DNA of 64,000 nt from Paenibacillus sp. MZ04-78.2. GTDB lineage: Bacteria; Bacillota; Bacilli; Paenibacillales; NBRC-103111. Positions 25,395 to 32,640 of the stretch are shown here, piece by piece. The first letter of the stretch is position 1. Every line of letters starts with the position of its first letter. The stretch lies in contig NZ_JANAVJ010000011.1 in NCBI RefSeq assembly GCF_024213375.1, positions 62,001 to 126,000 of the forward strand, written 5' to 3'. The position numbers were made by a program, and so were the translations under genes. The notes under the pieces were generated by a model. It made no database searches. It was not told the origin of the DNA and saw only the letters and a program-made list of their open reading frames with translations.

Positions 25395-26551
25395 AAATCT
25401 TGTATTTGGACTGCTTCTCCGGAATCAGCGGCGATATGACGCTGGGCGCGCTTGTCGACGCCGGCGCGGACCGTCACTATATCGAAGAAGAGCTTCGCAA
25501 AATTCAGATCGAGCCGTTCACGCTGGAATGGAGACGCGTGAACAAGCGCGGCATATCCGCGCTGAAGCTAGACGTCATTCTTGATCCGCATACGCCTCCG
25601 GCGCACCATCGCCATTACTCGGAAATCGTGGAGATGATTCATCGTGTCGGCTTCAACGAGCGCGTCATTAAGCTGAGCCTCGCGATTTTCGAGAAAATCG
25701 GGGTAGCGGAGGCGAAAATACACAACATCCCGATCGATCGCGTTCATTTTCACGAAGTAGGCGCGATCGATTCGATCGTCGATGTGATCGGGGTAGCCTT
25801 GGCCATCGATTCGCTGGAGATCGAGAAAATCTTGTCCTCCGCCGTACCGCTCGGCTCCGGCACGGTGCATTGCGATCATGGCATTTATCCGGTGCCGGCC
25901 CCGGCTACGCTGGAAATGATGAGAGGGCTGCCCATCGCGCCGACCTCGTATTCGCTGGAGATGACGACGCCGACAGGCGCGGGCATCGTCTCCGGACTCG
26001 TCGACGAATTCGCCAAGGGCCTCCCGCCGATGATCGTGGAGTCGATCGGCTACGGGGCGGGAACACGCGATTTGCCGAACCAGCCTAACGTGCTGCGCGT
26101 CGTTGTCGGACGGGCTGACCCCTATATGAACAAGTGGCAGGTGCACCACGAGGAGTTCTCCCACGAGCACGTTCACGGACACCAGCAGCCGGAGCACCAT
26201 CATCACGGACACTCGCACAAGCACCCGCACGAACACAACCATGAGCGCCATCATCAGGAGCACTCGCACGAGCACGGCCACGGGCACCATCATCAGGAGC
26301 ATTCGCACGAACACAACCATGGGCAACATCATCATGAGCATTCGCACGAACACAACCATGGGCAACATCATCATGGGCATTCGCACGAGCACGGCCATGA
26401 GCGCCACCATCAGGAGCATTCGCACGAACACGAGCATGAGCACGGACGCGAAAAACATAGCCACGGCGATCATTCGCACGATGAGGAGCATCCTCACGTG
26501 CACCACAAACATGACAACGACGGTCCGCACCATACTTCCATTCGGCAATAG
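25391..26551 (+). CDS. larC1: LarC N-terminal part (LarC1) with long His-rich tail
   Basis: Residues 1 to about 255 form the N-terminal domain of LarC, the nickel insertase that completes the pincer cofactor. The N-terminal signature YLDCFSGISGDMTLGALVDAG is at residues 4-24, and VHFHEVGAIDSIVDVIG and MTTPTGAGI are clear. From about residue 257 to the end the protein is nearly half histidine, with five tandem 13-residue units such as HNHGQHHHEHSHE. The C-terminal catalytic domain (LarC2) that normally follows is absent. It is found instead on the opposite strand at 26686-27162. Translation starts at GTG 25391, overlapping larB by four bases. Confidence 0.88.
   Translation: MKILYLDCFSGISGDMTLGALVDAGADRHYIEEELRKIQIEPFTLEWRRVNKRGISALKLDVILDPHTPPAHHRHYSEIVEMIHRVGFNERVIKLSLAIFEKIGVAEAKIHNIPIDRVHFHEVGAIDSIVDVIGVALAIDSLEIEKILSSAVPLGSGTVHCDHGIYPVPAPATLEMMRGLPIAPTSYSLEMTTPTGAGIVSGLVDEFAKGLPPMIVESIGYGAGTRDLPNQPNVLRVVVGRADPYMNKWQVHHEEFSHEHVHGHQQPEHHHHGHSHKHPHEHNHERHHQEHSHEHGHGHHHQEHSHEHNHGQHHHEHSHEHNHGQHHHGHSHEHGHERHHQEHSHEHEHEHGREKHSHGDHSHDEEHPHVHHKHDNDGPHHTSIRQ
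26234..26428 (+). repeat. Five tandem 39-bp repeats encoding 13-residue His-rich units
   Basis: Units start at 26234, 26273, 26312, 26351 and 26390, each exactly 39 bp. Copies three and four differ at very few bases. The encoded units follow the pattern H-N/G-H-x-x-H-H-x-x-H-S-H-E. Less regular His-rich codons flank the array on both sides. Confidence 0.9.
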
Positions 26552-26558
26552 ATATAAC

Positions 26559-26593
26559 GAGCGGCTTTTCCTCCGGGAAAAGGCCGCTTTTTC
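26559..26593 (+). terminator. Terminator of larBC1
   Basis: AGCGGCTTTTCC pairs with GGGAAAAGGCCGCT and a T run follows, eight bases after the larC1 stop. Confidence 0.8.
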
Positions 26594-26685
26594 GTTCTCT
26601 GCTTCACTACAGTAGAACAGCCAACGGACAGCTTCCCCCAGCACATGCGTAAGGTCTGCTTCGGGAGAGCCGTCCGTTGACTTGT

Positions 26686-27162
26686 TTAAGCGCGTCCGCG
26701 CTCCATAAACCGCCGCCGCACCTCGTCGTACACCTGCTTGAGCGGCACGCCGTGCGTTTTGGCCACCTGCTCGCATTCCTTAAACTCCGGGGCGAACTGG
26801 ACAAGCTCTCCCTGATGGAACCCCGCTTTTACCTGAATGGGCCCCCAGGGCGTATCGACCCTATGAAACTCTCTTCCCAGACGGTGGCAAGAGGCCCGCA
26901 AATAACGCAAGCCAAGCGTCGTCGTTTCTCGGAAAATGACGTCCTCCATTCGTTTCGCGCCCTCATCGTCAGTCAGTACGTTCAGCATGACGCCGGGACG
27001 GCCTTTTTTCATAATAATCGGAATCCAGTATACGTCGTTGGCCCCCTGCTCCAGCAGCAGGTCGGTCACGTACGAACAATATTCCGGATTCATGTCGTCG
27101 ATATTGGCCTGCAAAATAAGCATGCGGTCATCTACATGTTCTTCCCGGTGATCAAACGGCAT
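26686..27162 (-). CDS. larC2: LarC C-terminal domain (LarC2), separate gene on the opposite strand
   Basis: This 158-residue protein matches the C-terminal half of LarC, the CTP-dependent nickel insertion domain. LQANIDDMNPEYCSYVTDLL, GANDVYWIPIIMKKGRPG and VLTDDEGAKRMEDVIFRET TT are recognisable, and the end EVRRRFMERG fits. The start is ATG 27162 with GGGGGA six bases upstream. It has its own upstream region toward lytH and converges on larC1 with a terminator between. In known LarC proteins this domain is fused to, or made by ribosomal frameshift from, the same-strand larC1. Split convergent placement means the two halves must be expressed separately and assemble in trans. Confidence 0.85.
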   Translation of the reverse strand: MPFDHREEHVDDRMLILQANIDDMNPEYCSYVTDLLLEQGANDVYWIPIIMKKGRPGVMLNVLTDDEGAKRMEDVIFRETTTLGLRYLRASCHRLGREFHRVDTPWGPIQVKAGFHQGELVQFAPEFKECEQVAKTHGVPLKQVYDEVRRRFMERGRA

Positions 27163-27285
27163 CCGGCATCCCCCCATGCCTTCATCATATCAAACCGGAC
27201 AAGGGATAAAAAGGCAGCGACCCGCACATGCTACAGCTAAATGAAACCAGCGAATCGAAACCCGAACGAAGGAGGCAGCTATCGT

Positions 27286-28362
27286 ATGGCGGCATTCCGT
27301 GCACGAGTGTTAATCGCGGCGGCTCTGTGTACCGCGCTGCTCGTTAGTCCGGTATGGGGGAGCTTGGAAAACCGGGGGTTCGCCTATGCTCCCGCAGCCA
27401 AGATTCCTGCATTACCGAAAGCAAGCAAGGCGGCGAGTGGAATGAAAAGCTTGTTCGCCGAGCGCAAGGATCTGTTCGACAAAGTCAGTGCGGTTACCGG
27501 CATTCCTTGGTATTATTTAGCCGCGGTCGATCAATACGAACGGACGATCAACCTGGCCAAAAAGCGCCCGGCCCCTGACGGAATGATCGCCATTTATTTT
27601 ACCGATCTGCAGTGGGGCGGCATTCTTAACCCCGACCACGAAGACAAAAATGTAAAGAGCATTCAGTGGTTCGGTGGAATCGGCAGGGACGGCTCCGGAG
27701 ATGGCTTGGCGGACCGGATGAACGATTTTGACCGGCTGTATTCGATGGCCGCCAACCTGCTCCAAAAAGGGAGCGCCGAGGAAGACCTCCGCATCGGACT
27801 TTGGGACTATTATCAAAATACGCGGAGCGTCGAGCGGATTCAGCAATTCGCCCGGATCTACGCCCATTTCGATACGCTCGACTTGTACGAGCATTGCTTC
27901 GTAATGCCGCTTAGCGCCGATTATTCCTACCGCAGCACATGGGGGGCCAGCCGCGGCTGGGGCGGATACCGCATCCACGAAGGAACCGATATCTTCGCTG
28001 GCTACGGCGTTCCCGTGCGCAGCGCCACGTACGGCGTCATCGAAGTGATGGGCTGGAATCCGTATGGCGGCTGGCGCATCGGAATCCGCGATCTAAACAA
28101 CGTGTATCATTATTACGCGCATTTGTCGGGCTTTAACAAAAAAGAAGTGCAGCAGGGCAGCATCGTAAAACCCGGCCAAGTCGTCGGTTGGGTCGGCAGC
28201 TCCGGCTATGGGAAGCCCGGCACGTCCGGGAAGTTTCCGCCCCATCTGCATTACGGATTGTACCGGGACAACGGGCTGACGGAATGGTCCTTCGATCCGT
28301 ACCCCCATTTACGCAAATGGGAGCGGGAAGAGCGTATGCGGCGCAAGACGACCACCCCGTGA
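27286..28362 (+). CDS. lytH: LytH-like M23 family peptidase
   Basis: The 358-residue product has a signal peptide (about residues 1-26) and a C-terminal LytM/M23 domain. Zinc ligands are visible in RIHEGTDIFAGYG near residue 230 and PPHLHYGLY near 320, with YYAHLSGF between. It lies next to lipA/larBC and yunB, as lytH (yunA) does in Bacillus, where LytH is the L-Ala-D-Glu endopeptidase that trims spore cortex peptides late in sporulation. ATG 27286 has AAGGAGG ten bases upstream. Another M23 sporulation peptidase is the alternative. Confidence 0.85.
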   Translation: MAAFRARVLIAAALCTALLVSPVWGSLENRGFAYAPAAKIPALPKASKAASGMKSLFAERKDLFDKVSAVTGIPWYYLAAVDQYERTINLAKKRPAPDGMIAIYFTDLQWGGILNPDHEDKNVKSIQWFGGIGRDGSGDGLADRMNDFDRLYSMAANLLQKGSAEEDLRIGLWDYYQNTRSVERIQQFARIYAHFDTLDLYEHCFVMPLSADYSYRSTWGASRGWGGYRIHEGTDIFAGYGVPVRSATYGVIEVMGWNPYGGWRIGIRDLNNVYHYYAHLSGFNKKEVQQGSIVKPGQVVGWVGSSGYGKPGTSGKFPPHLHYGLYRDNGLTEWSFDPYPHLRKWEREERMRRKTTTP

Positions 28363-28448
28363 CGGAGCTCTCCCTGCCCGAGGCGTTCATATCGCTGCGA
28401 ATGATCCGGCGCGTAAACGCGGAAGCTTCCGCGTATCCCGTGCCGGAT

Positions 28449-29231
28449 TTATTTTGCTTTCGGCTCGCCGGACGACTCCTTGCTTCGCGCCTCCGAAGCG
28501 TCGGGCTTCGCCGCCGGAACGTTTACATTCGGGAGCGAGATCCCCGGGGGCAGCGGCCCCGACTGGCCGACCGGATTGCCCCGGCCGTCGAAATAATAGG
28601 TAGGCACATCCCCGACTACCAGCGAGTAGGAAACAGGCAGCTCCGTTTCCACCACTTCGGGCGTGGAATCGAATGGAATAATGACCGTCATTTCAACCGT
28701 CACATGAACGTATACCTCCACCAAAATCATATTGATGCCGGCGCTCTGATAGCGCGTATTCAGCTCCACCTTGGCCGTGCCCGCAGGCACGAGCCGGATC
28801 GGAATATTCGGCCCGAACGAAGCGAGAATTGGCGAATGCATCGCCTGACCGAGCGGGATATGCTCGGGAACGGAGCCTACGGCTTCCAGCTGCTTGGTGA
28901 CAATATTGACCGTGTCGGCGGTAATCCGGCTGTGCTCCGCATAATTCAACATGAAGCCCGTAATTTTACCGCTGTTGTCGGTACGCCAATCGATCAGCTT
29001 CTTAAAATTGGTGTTCTGCGCCATCCGGTCCGCGATCGCCGAATTGATCGCTTCCGTCGCGATTTGCTTCACGCGCACCCGTGCCAGATGCACCAACGGT
29101 TCCTTTAAATTGCGCTCGATGTACAAATAAGCCTGCATGCAGAGAAGCAGCAGAATGACCAGCACGATCAACAGCGTGCGCTTCAGCTTGCTTTTGCCCG
29201 AGGGACTGCTTCTCCATCTGCGCCTCAGCAC
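28449..29231 (-). CDS. yunB: Sporulation protein YunB
   Basis: The 260-residue protein has one N-terminal transmembrane helix (about residues 19-38) followed by a large exported domain. Landmarks are AINSAIADRMAQ, the stretch GQAMHSPILASFGPNIPIR and a beta-rich YVHVTVEMTVIIPFDS. YunB is a SigE-controlled membrane protein of unknown mechanism. The start is GTG 29231 preceded by GGGAG. A disordered tail of about 25 residues (ASEARSKESSGEPKAK) ends the protein. It is convergent with the lytH-like gene, whereas in Bacillus the two are close neighbours. Confidence 0.88.
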   Translation of the reverse strand: MLRRRWRSSPSGKSKLKRTLLIVLVILLLLCMQAYLYIERNLKEPLVHLARVRVKQIATEAINSAIADRMAQNTNFKKLIDWRTDNSGKITGFMLNYAEHSRITADTVNIVTKQLEAVGSVPEHIPLGQAMHSPILASFGPNIPIRLVPAGTAKVELNTRYQSAGINMILVEVYVHVTVEMTVIIPFDSTPEVVETELPVSYSLVVGDVPTYYFDGRGNPVGQSGPLPPGISLPNVNVPAAKPDASEARSKESSGEPKAK

Positions 29232-29353
29232 CCCGGCTCCCCCTTCCCCGGCCTGTACGGCCCGTCTGTTACAGCCTATGCGGGTCGGCCGGGAAAAAGA
29301 CGGAGCCGAATGGAAACGAGCCGCGCAGCTTCAAGCTGAAGCTGGCATAGCAT

Positions 29354-29382
29354 AAAAAACCGCCTTTCGCAAGGAAAGACGG
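29354..29382 (-). terminator. Terminator of the P-type ATPase gene
   Basis: CCGTCTTTC and GAAAGGCGG form a nine-base stem (one G-T pair) followed by TTTTTT on the minus strand. Confidence 0.8.
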
Positions 29383-29404
29383 CCGGAAAATGAGCCTCGC
29401 GGCT

Positions 29405-31873
29405 TTATGGCTTGATGCGGAGCAGCCGCATGCCGTTGGCGATCACGATAAGCGAGCTGCCCGTGTCGGCGAGTACCGCCAACCAGAGCGTCGAAGCTCC
29501 GAAGAAGATGAGAGCGAGAAAGACCGCCTTTACAAGCAGGGAAAAGGCGATATTTTGCTTAATAATCCGCAGTGCGCGGCGGCTTAGCCGCACCGTGTAC
29601 GCCAGTTTGGACAGATCGTCCGCCATCAGGGCGACATCGGCCGTTTCAAGCGCCGTGTCGGTGCCGGCCGCCCCCATCGCGATGCCTACGGTGGCCGTAG
29701 CCAGCGCAGGCGCATCGTTGACGCCGTCCCCCACCATCGCGACATGCCCGTGCTTGTTCATCAGCTCGCGGACGGCGGTTACTTTATCCTGGGGCAGCAG
29801 CTCGGCGCGGTAGGCGATCCCGCCCAGCTTGGAGGCAGTCGCCTCGGCCGTTCCCCGGTTGTCGCCGGTCAGCATCACCACTTGACGGATGCCTGCGGCG
29901 CGAAGCTGCTCCAATGACGTGCGGCTGTTCGGACGAAGCTCGTCGGAGGCTGCAAAGACGGCCCACGGCTCCTTCGCCGTACCCAGCACCATGACGGTGT
30001 TTCCTTGGCTTTCCAACCGCTCCAGCTCTCCTTGCAGCGATTCCAGGGAAATGCCCAGCTCTTGGACGAACCACCGGGGGCTCCCGATAAAGAATAAGCT
30101 GCCGCCGACTTGTGCTTTGGCTCCGCGTCCGGGCACGGCGGCAAAATCTGCGATGGCCGCAAGCGGCACGCCCTCCCGCTTCGCTTTCCTGACGATCGCC
30201 TCGCCGACGGGGTGCCCGGACCGCGCCTCAATCCCTCCTGCGATCGTCAGCACCTCTTCCACGGTTCTTCCTCCCAGCGGAATGCATTCCGTCACCTGGG
30301 GCACACCGGCCGTCAACGTGCCGGTTTTGTCGAAGGCGATGGCTTCTACGGCGCCGAGCCGTTCCAAATAGGCGCCGCCCTTGATCAATACGCCGTGTCT
30401 CGCCGCATTGCCGATCGCCGATACGATGCTGACGGGCGTAGAAATGACCAAGGCGCAAGGGCAAGACACAACGAGCATCATCAGCGCGCGGTAAAACCAC
30501 GGCTCGAACGGCTGGCCGAACGCCAGCGTGGGAATCACCGCAATACCGAGCGCAATAAGGAGCACAGCGGGAGTATAGTACTTGGCAAACGCGTCGATGA
30601 ACCGCTGCGACGGCGCTTTCTGCGCCTGGGCGTCCTCGACCATACGGATGATGCGGGACAGCGTGTTGTCTTCCACGCGCCGGGTTACCCGGATTTCCAG
30701 CGCCCCTTCCCCGTTGATCGTGCCGGCAAATGCCTCGCTGCCCGTTTCCTTGAGCACCGGAACGGATTCGCCCGTAATCGGAGCTTGATTCACGGACGAA
30801 GTCCCTTGAACGACCATCCCGTCCATGGCGATTTTTTCGCCGGGCTTCACGAGCAGAATGTCCCCGACTTCGATCTGTCCCGTCGGCAGCTTCATCTCGC
30901 TGCCTTGCCTGCGGACCAGCGCCTCCTTGGGCGACAAATCCATCAGTCCGCAGATCGACCTTCGGGTCCGGTCCATCGTGTAAGCTTCAAGCGTCTCGCC
31001 GAGCGAGAAAAGCACCACGACAGCGGCCCCTTCCTCCCACTGCCCGATGCAGCCGGCGCCGATTGCGGCTACGGTCATGAGCAGATCCATGCCGATCGTC
31101 CCCGACTTGAGCCCGTAGATGCCGGTACGCGCGATGCGGAAGCCGCCGATCACCATGGCCGCCGCGTACAGCAGCGTGATGACCGACTCCGGCGCGACTT
31201 TGGTTAAGTCAAGAAGCCAGGCAAACAAAAACACCGCTCCGGATACCGCCGTCGGCACCGCTTTTTTGTTGCGTTTCCAGAACGGCTGCTCTACGTAGGT
31301 CCCGGACAACGTGCCATTATCGGCGATGGCCGTATAGCCCGCCTGCTTAACCGTCTGCATGACGGCTTCCCCGGCGGTCCCGTCATGGATGACGGTCATT
31401 TTGGCAGCCCCGTAGTTGACCGAAGCGATCTGAACGGCCGCCAGTGCCCCTACCCGTTTCTCCAGCTTCCGCGCGCAATCCGCGCAGTCCATTCCTTCGA
31501 TGCGGTACACGCTGGAGGTCGCTCCGGCCGCCGCAGCTTCCGCAGCAGCCGCCGCCAGAGTGGCGTTGGCCGCATCCTCCGCCTCGTGGCTGCTTCCGCA
31601 GCCGCAGGCGTCATGGCTGGGGCCGGGATCGTGGCTATGACTGTGGCTATGGTCATGATCGTGATGATCCCCGCAGCCGCAAGCGTCATGACTGTGGCCG
31701 GGATCGTGAGCGTGCTTATGACCATGCTCGTGATCATGACGATGTTCGTGTCCGCACCCGGCCTTATGCGTATGCTTAAGCTCTTGATCGTGCCGGGAAT
31801 TGCCATTTCCATGCACGTCAGGATTGCTGCTGCGCGACGCTTCGGACCCGCAGCAAGATGGTTTGTCGGACAT
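29405..31873 (-). CDS. cadA: Zn/Cd/Pb-type heavy-metal P1B-ATPase (CadA/ZntA-like)
   Basis: The 822-residue protein exports divalent metals across the membrane. Order of parts: a His-rich N-terminus with two HDPGxSHDACGCG repeats (about residues 35-100), one HMA metal-binding domain (GMDCADC near 130), eight membrane helices, the CPC motif in VVSCPCALVIS, DKTGTLTAG and the HP motif (SGHPVGEA). GDGVNDAPAL completes the ATPase core. The CPC and single GMDCADC point to Zn/Cd/Pb rather than copper. ATG 31873 has GAGGAGA upstream. A SmtB/CadC-type operator overlaps its promoter. Confidence 0.93.
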   Translation of the reverse strand: MSDKPSCCGSEASRSSNPDVHGNGNSRHDQELKHTHKAGCGHEHRHDHEHGHKHAHDPGHSHDACGCGDHHDHDHSHSHSHDPGPSHDACGCGSSHEAEDAANATLAAAAAEAAAAGATSSVYRIEGMDCADCARKLEKRVGALAAVQIASVNYGAAKMTVIHDGTAGEAVMQTVKQAGYTAIADNGTLSGTYVEQPFWKRNKKAVPTAVSGAVFLFAWLLDLTKVAPESVITLLYAAAMVIGGFRIARTGIYGLKSGTIGMDLLMTVAAIGAGCIGQWEEGAAVVVLFSLGETLEAYTMDRTRRSICGLMDLSPKEALVRRQGSEMKLPTGQIEVGDILLVKPGEKIAMDGMVVQGTSSVNQAPITGESVPVLKETGSEAFAGTINGEGALEIRVTRRVEDNTLSRIIRMVEDAQAQKAPSQRFIDAFAKYYTPAVLLIALGIAVIPTLAFGQPFEPWFYRALMMLVVSCPCALVISTPVSIVSAIGNAARHGVLIKGGAYLERLGAVEAIAFDKTGTLTAGVPQVTECIPLGGRTVEEVLTIAGGIEARSGHPVGEAIVRKAKREGVPLAAIADFAAVPGRGAKAQVGGSLFFIGSPRWFVQELGISLESLQGELERLESQGNTVMVLGTAKEPWAVFAASDELRPNSRTSLEQLRAAGIRQVVMLTGDNRGTAEATASKLGGIAYRAELLPQDKVTAVRELMNKHGHVAMVGDGVNDAPALATATVGIAMGAAGTDTALETADVALMADDLSKLAYTVRLSRRALRIIKQNIAFSLLVKAVFLALIFFGASTLWLAVLADTGSSLIVIANGMRLLRIKP

Positions 31874-31894
31874 GTCCCCATCTCCTCTATACAA

Positions 31895-31955
31895 TACATG
31901 ATTAATTGTTCATACGTTTATTACCATCTTATGACACCCGCCGCAGTTCTGTCAA
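31895..31955 (-). promoter_or_regulatory. Promoter and ArsR/SmtB-type operator of the metal ATPase
   Basis: On the minus strand TTGACA (31950-31955) and TAAGAT (31926-31931) are 18 bases apart. Directly after the -10 comes TATGAACAATTAATCATGTA (31895-31914). It matches the imperfect palindrome TGAACA-N-TCA used by CadC, SmtB and CzrA. The repressor at 32047-32409 is the obvious candidate to bind it. Confidence 0.7.
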
Positions 31956-31998
31956 CCGTCGTTCGCCCTTATTTTGTAGCAGTGGATGAAAAAGAATT

Positions 31999-32029
31999 AA
32001 AAAAAAGCAGGAGGATCTCCCCCTGCTTT
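31999..32029 (-). terminator. Terminator of the ArsR-type gene
   Basis: AAAGCAGGGGG and the T-rich side of CCTCCTGCTTT form a stem followed by a run of T on the minus strand. It separates the repressor from the ATPase, so the two are transcribed independently. Confidence 0.75.
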
Positions 32030-32046
32030 ACTATGCTCGTTTAGCG

Positions 32047-32409
32047 CTAGCCGTGCTTGACGTGCTGTAGCATCTGCACGAAAATTTGCTCGATGTGCTC
32101 GTCGTCAAGCGAGTAAAACACCGTCTTCCCTACTTTGCGCCGCTTCACGATACGTAAATTGCGCAAATAGCGAAGCTGATGCGAAATCGCCGACTGCCCC
32201 ATTTCCAGAACCAATGTCAGGTCATGCACGCACAGCTCTTTTTGCAGCAGCGTATATATGATCTTCACCCGCGTCGGGTCGCCCAGCGCTTTGAATACGT
32301 CCGCCAGTCCGGCCGCCGTCGCTTCCGGGATCAGACTCTCCTTCAAATCTTCAATTTGAGAGGTGCCGTCACAGGTCTCATCGCATTGATCTTGCAGCAC
32401 TTTTTCCAA
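32047..32409 (-). CDS. ArsR/SmtB family metal-sensing repressor (CadC/ZiaR-like)
   Basis: This 120-residue winged-helix repressor has an HTH in VLEMGQSAISHQLRYLRNL. Two metal sites can be seen. The alpha-5 site is D-x-H near residue 102 with H-x2-H at the C-terminus (DDEHIEQ...LQHVKHG), as in CzrA/SmtB. The alpha-3 Cys of CadC is in ELCVHDL, with N-terminal Cys residues in DQCDETC. It should release DNA when Zn, Cd or Pb binds. The P-ATPase downstream with its operator is the likely target. Confidence 0.9.
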   Translation of the reverse strand: MEKVLQDQCDETCDGTSQIEDLKESLIPEATAAGLADVFKALGDPTRVKIIYTLLQKELCVHDLTLVLEMGQSAISHQLRYLRNLRIVKRRKVGKTVFYSLDDEHIEQIFVQMLQHVKHG

Positions 32410-32455
32410 GACACAACACCGCCTTCATCCTAATCAAGCTTATCCGTTGATCCCA

Positions 32456-32623
32456 TTATAACAGAAAACGAAACGGGTTGCCGGATTCACCATTAAGCCA
32501 CTTGAAGAACCAATACAAGAAGACCAGCGACCCGATAATCGCCAGGTAACGAAGCTTTCGAGGCATACAGATCCACAGCCTCAGCAGGCGCATGCTGTAC
32601 TTCTGCTCTGTTCTTTTGTTCAT
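32456..32623 (-). CDS. Small single-pass membrane protein, 55 aa
   Basis: The product has a basic N-terminus (NKRTEQKYSMRLLRLWICMPRKL) and one hydrophobic helix (YLAIIGSLVFLYWFF). The ATG at 32623 (or 32635) follows AAAGGAG at the end of the preceding gene, so it is the second gene of a two-gene operon. No function can be inferred. Confidence 0.5.
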   Translation of the reverse strand: MNKRTEQKYSMRLLRLWICMPRKLRYLAIIGSLVFLYWFFKWLNGESGNPFRFLL

Positions 32624-32640
32624 CCCATCGAACATCTCCT

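Noticed and set aside
26150-26530. Regularly repeated DNA that might be taken for a CRISPR array
   Set aside because: The 39-bp units are directly adjacent without spacers, stay in one reading frame and encode His-rich protein; they are coding repeats of larC1.
25568-26776. A 402-codon minus-strand frame with a hydrophobic Met/Val-rich stretch opposite larC1
   Set aside because: The apparent membrane segments are simply the complement of His codons (CAC/CAT read as GTG/ATG); no start signal or family match.
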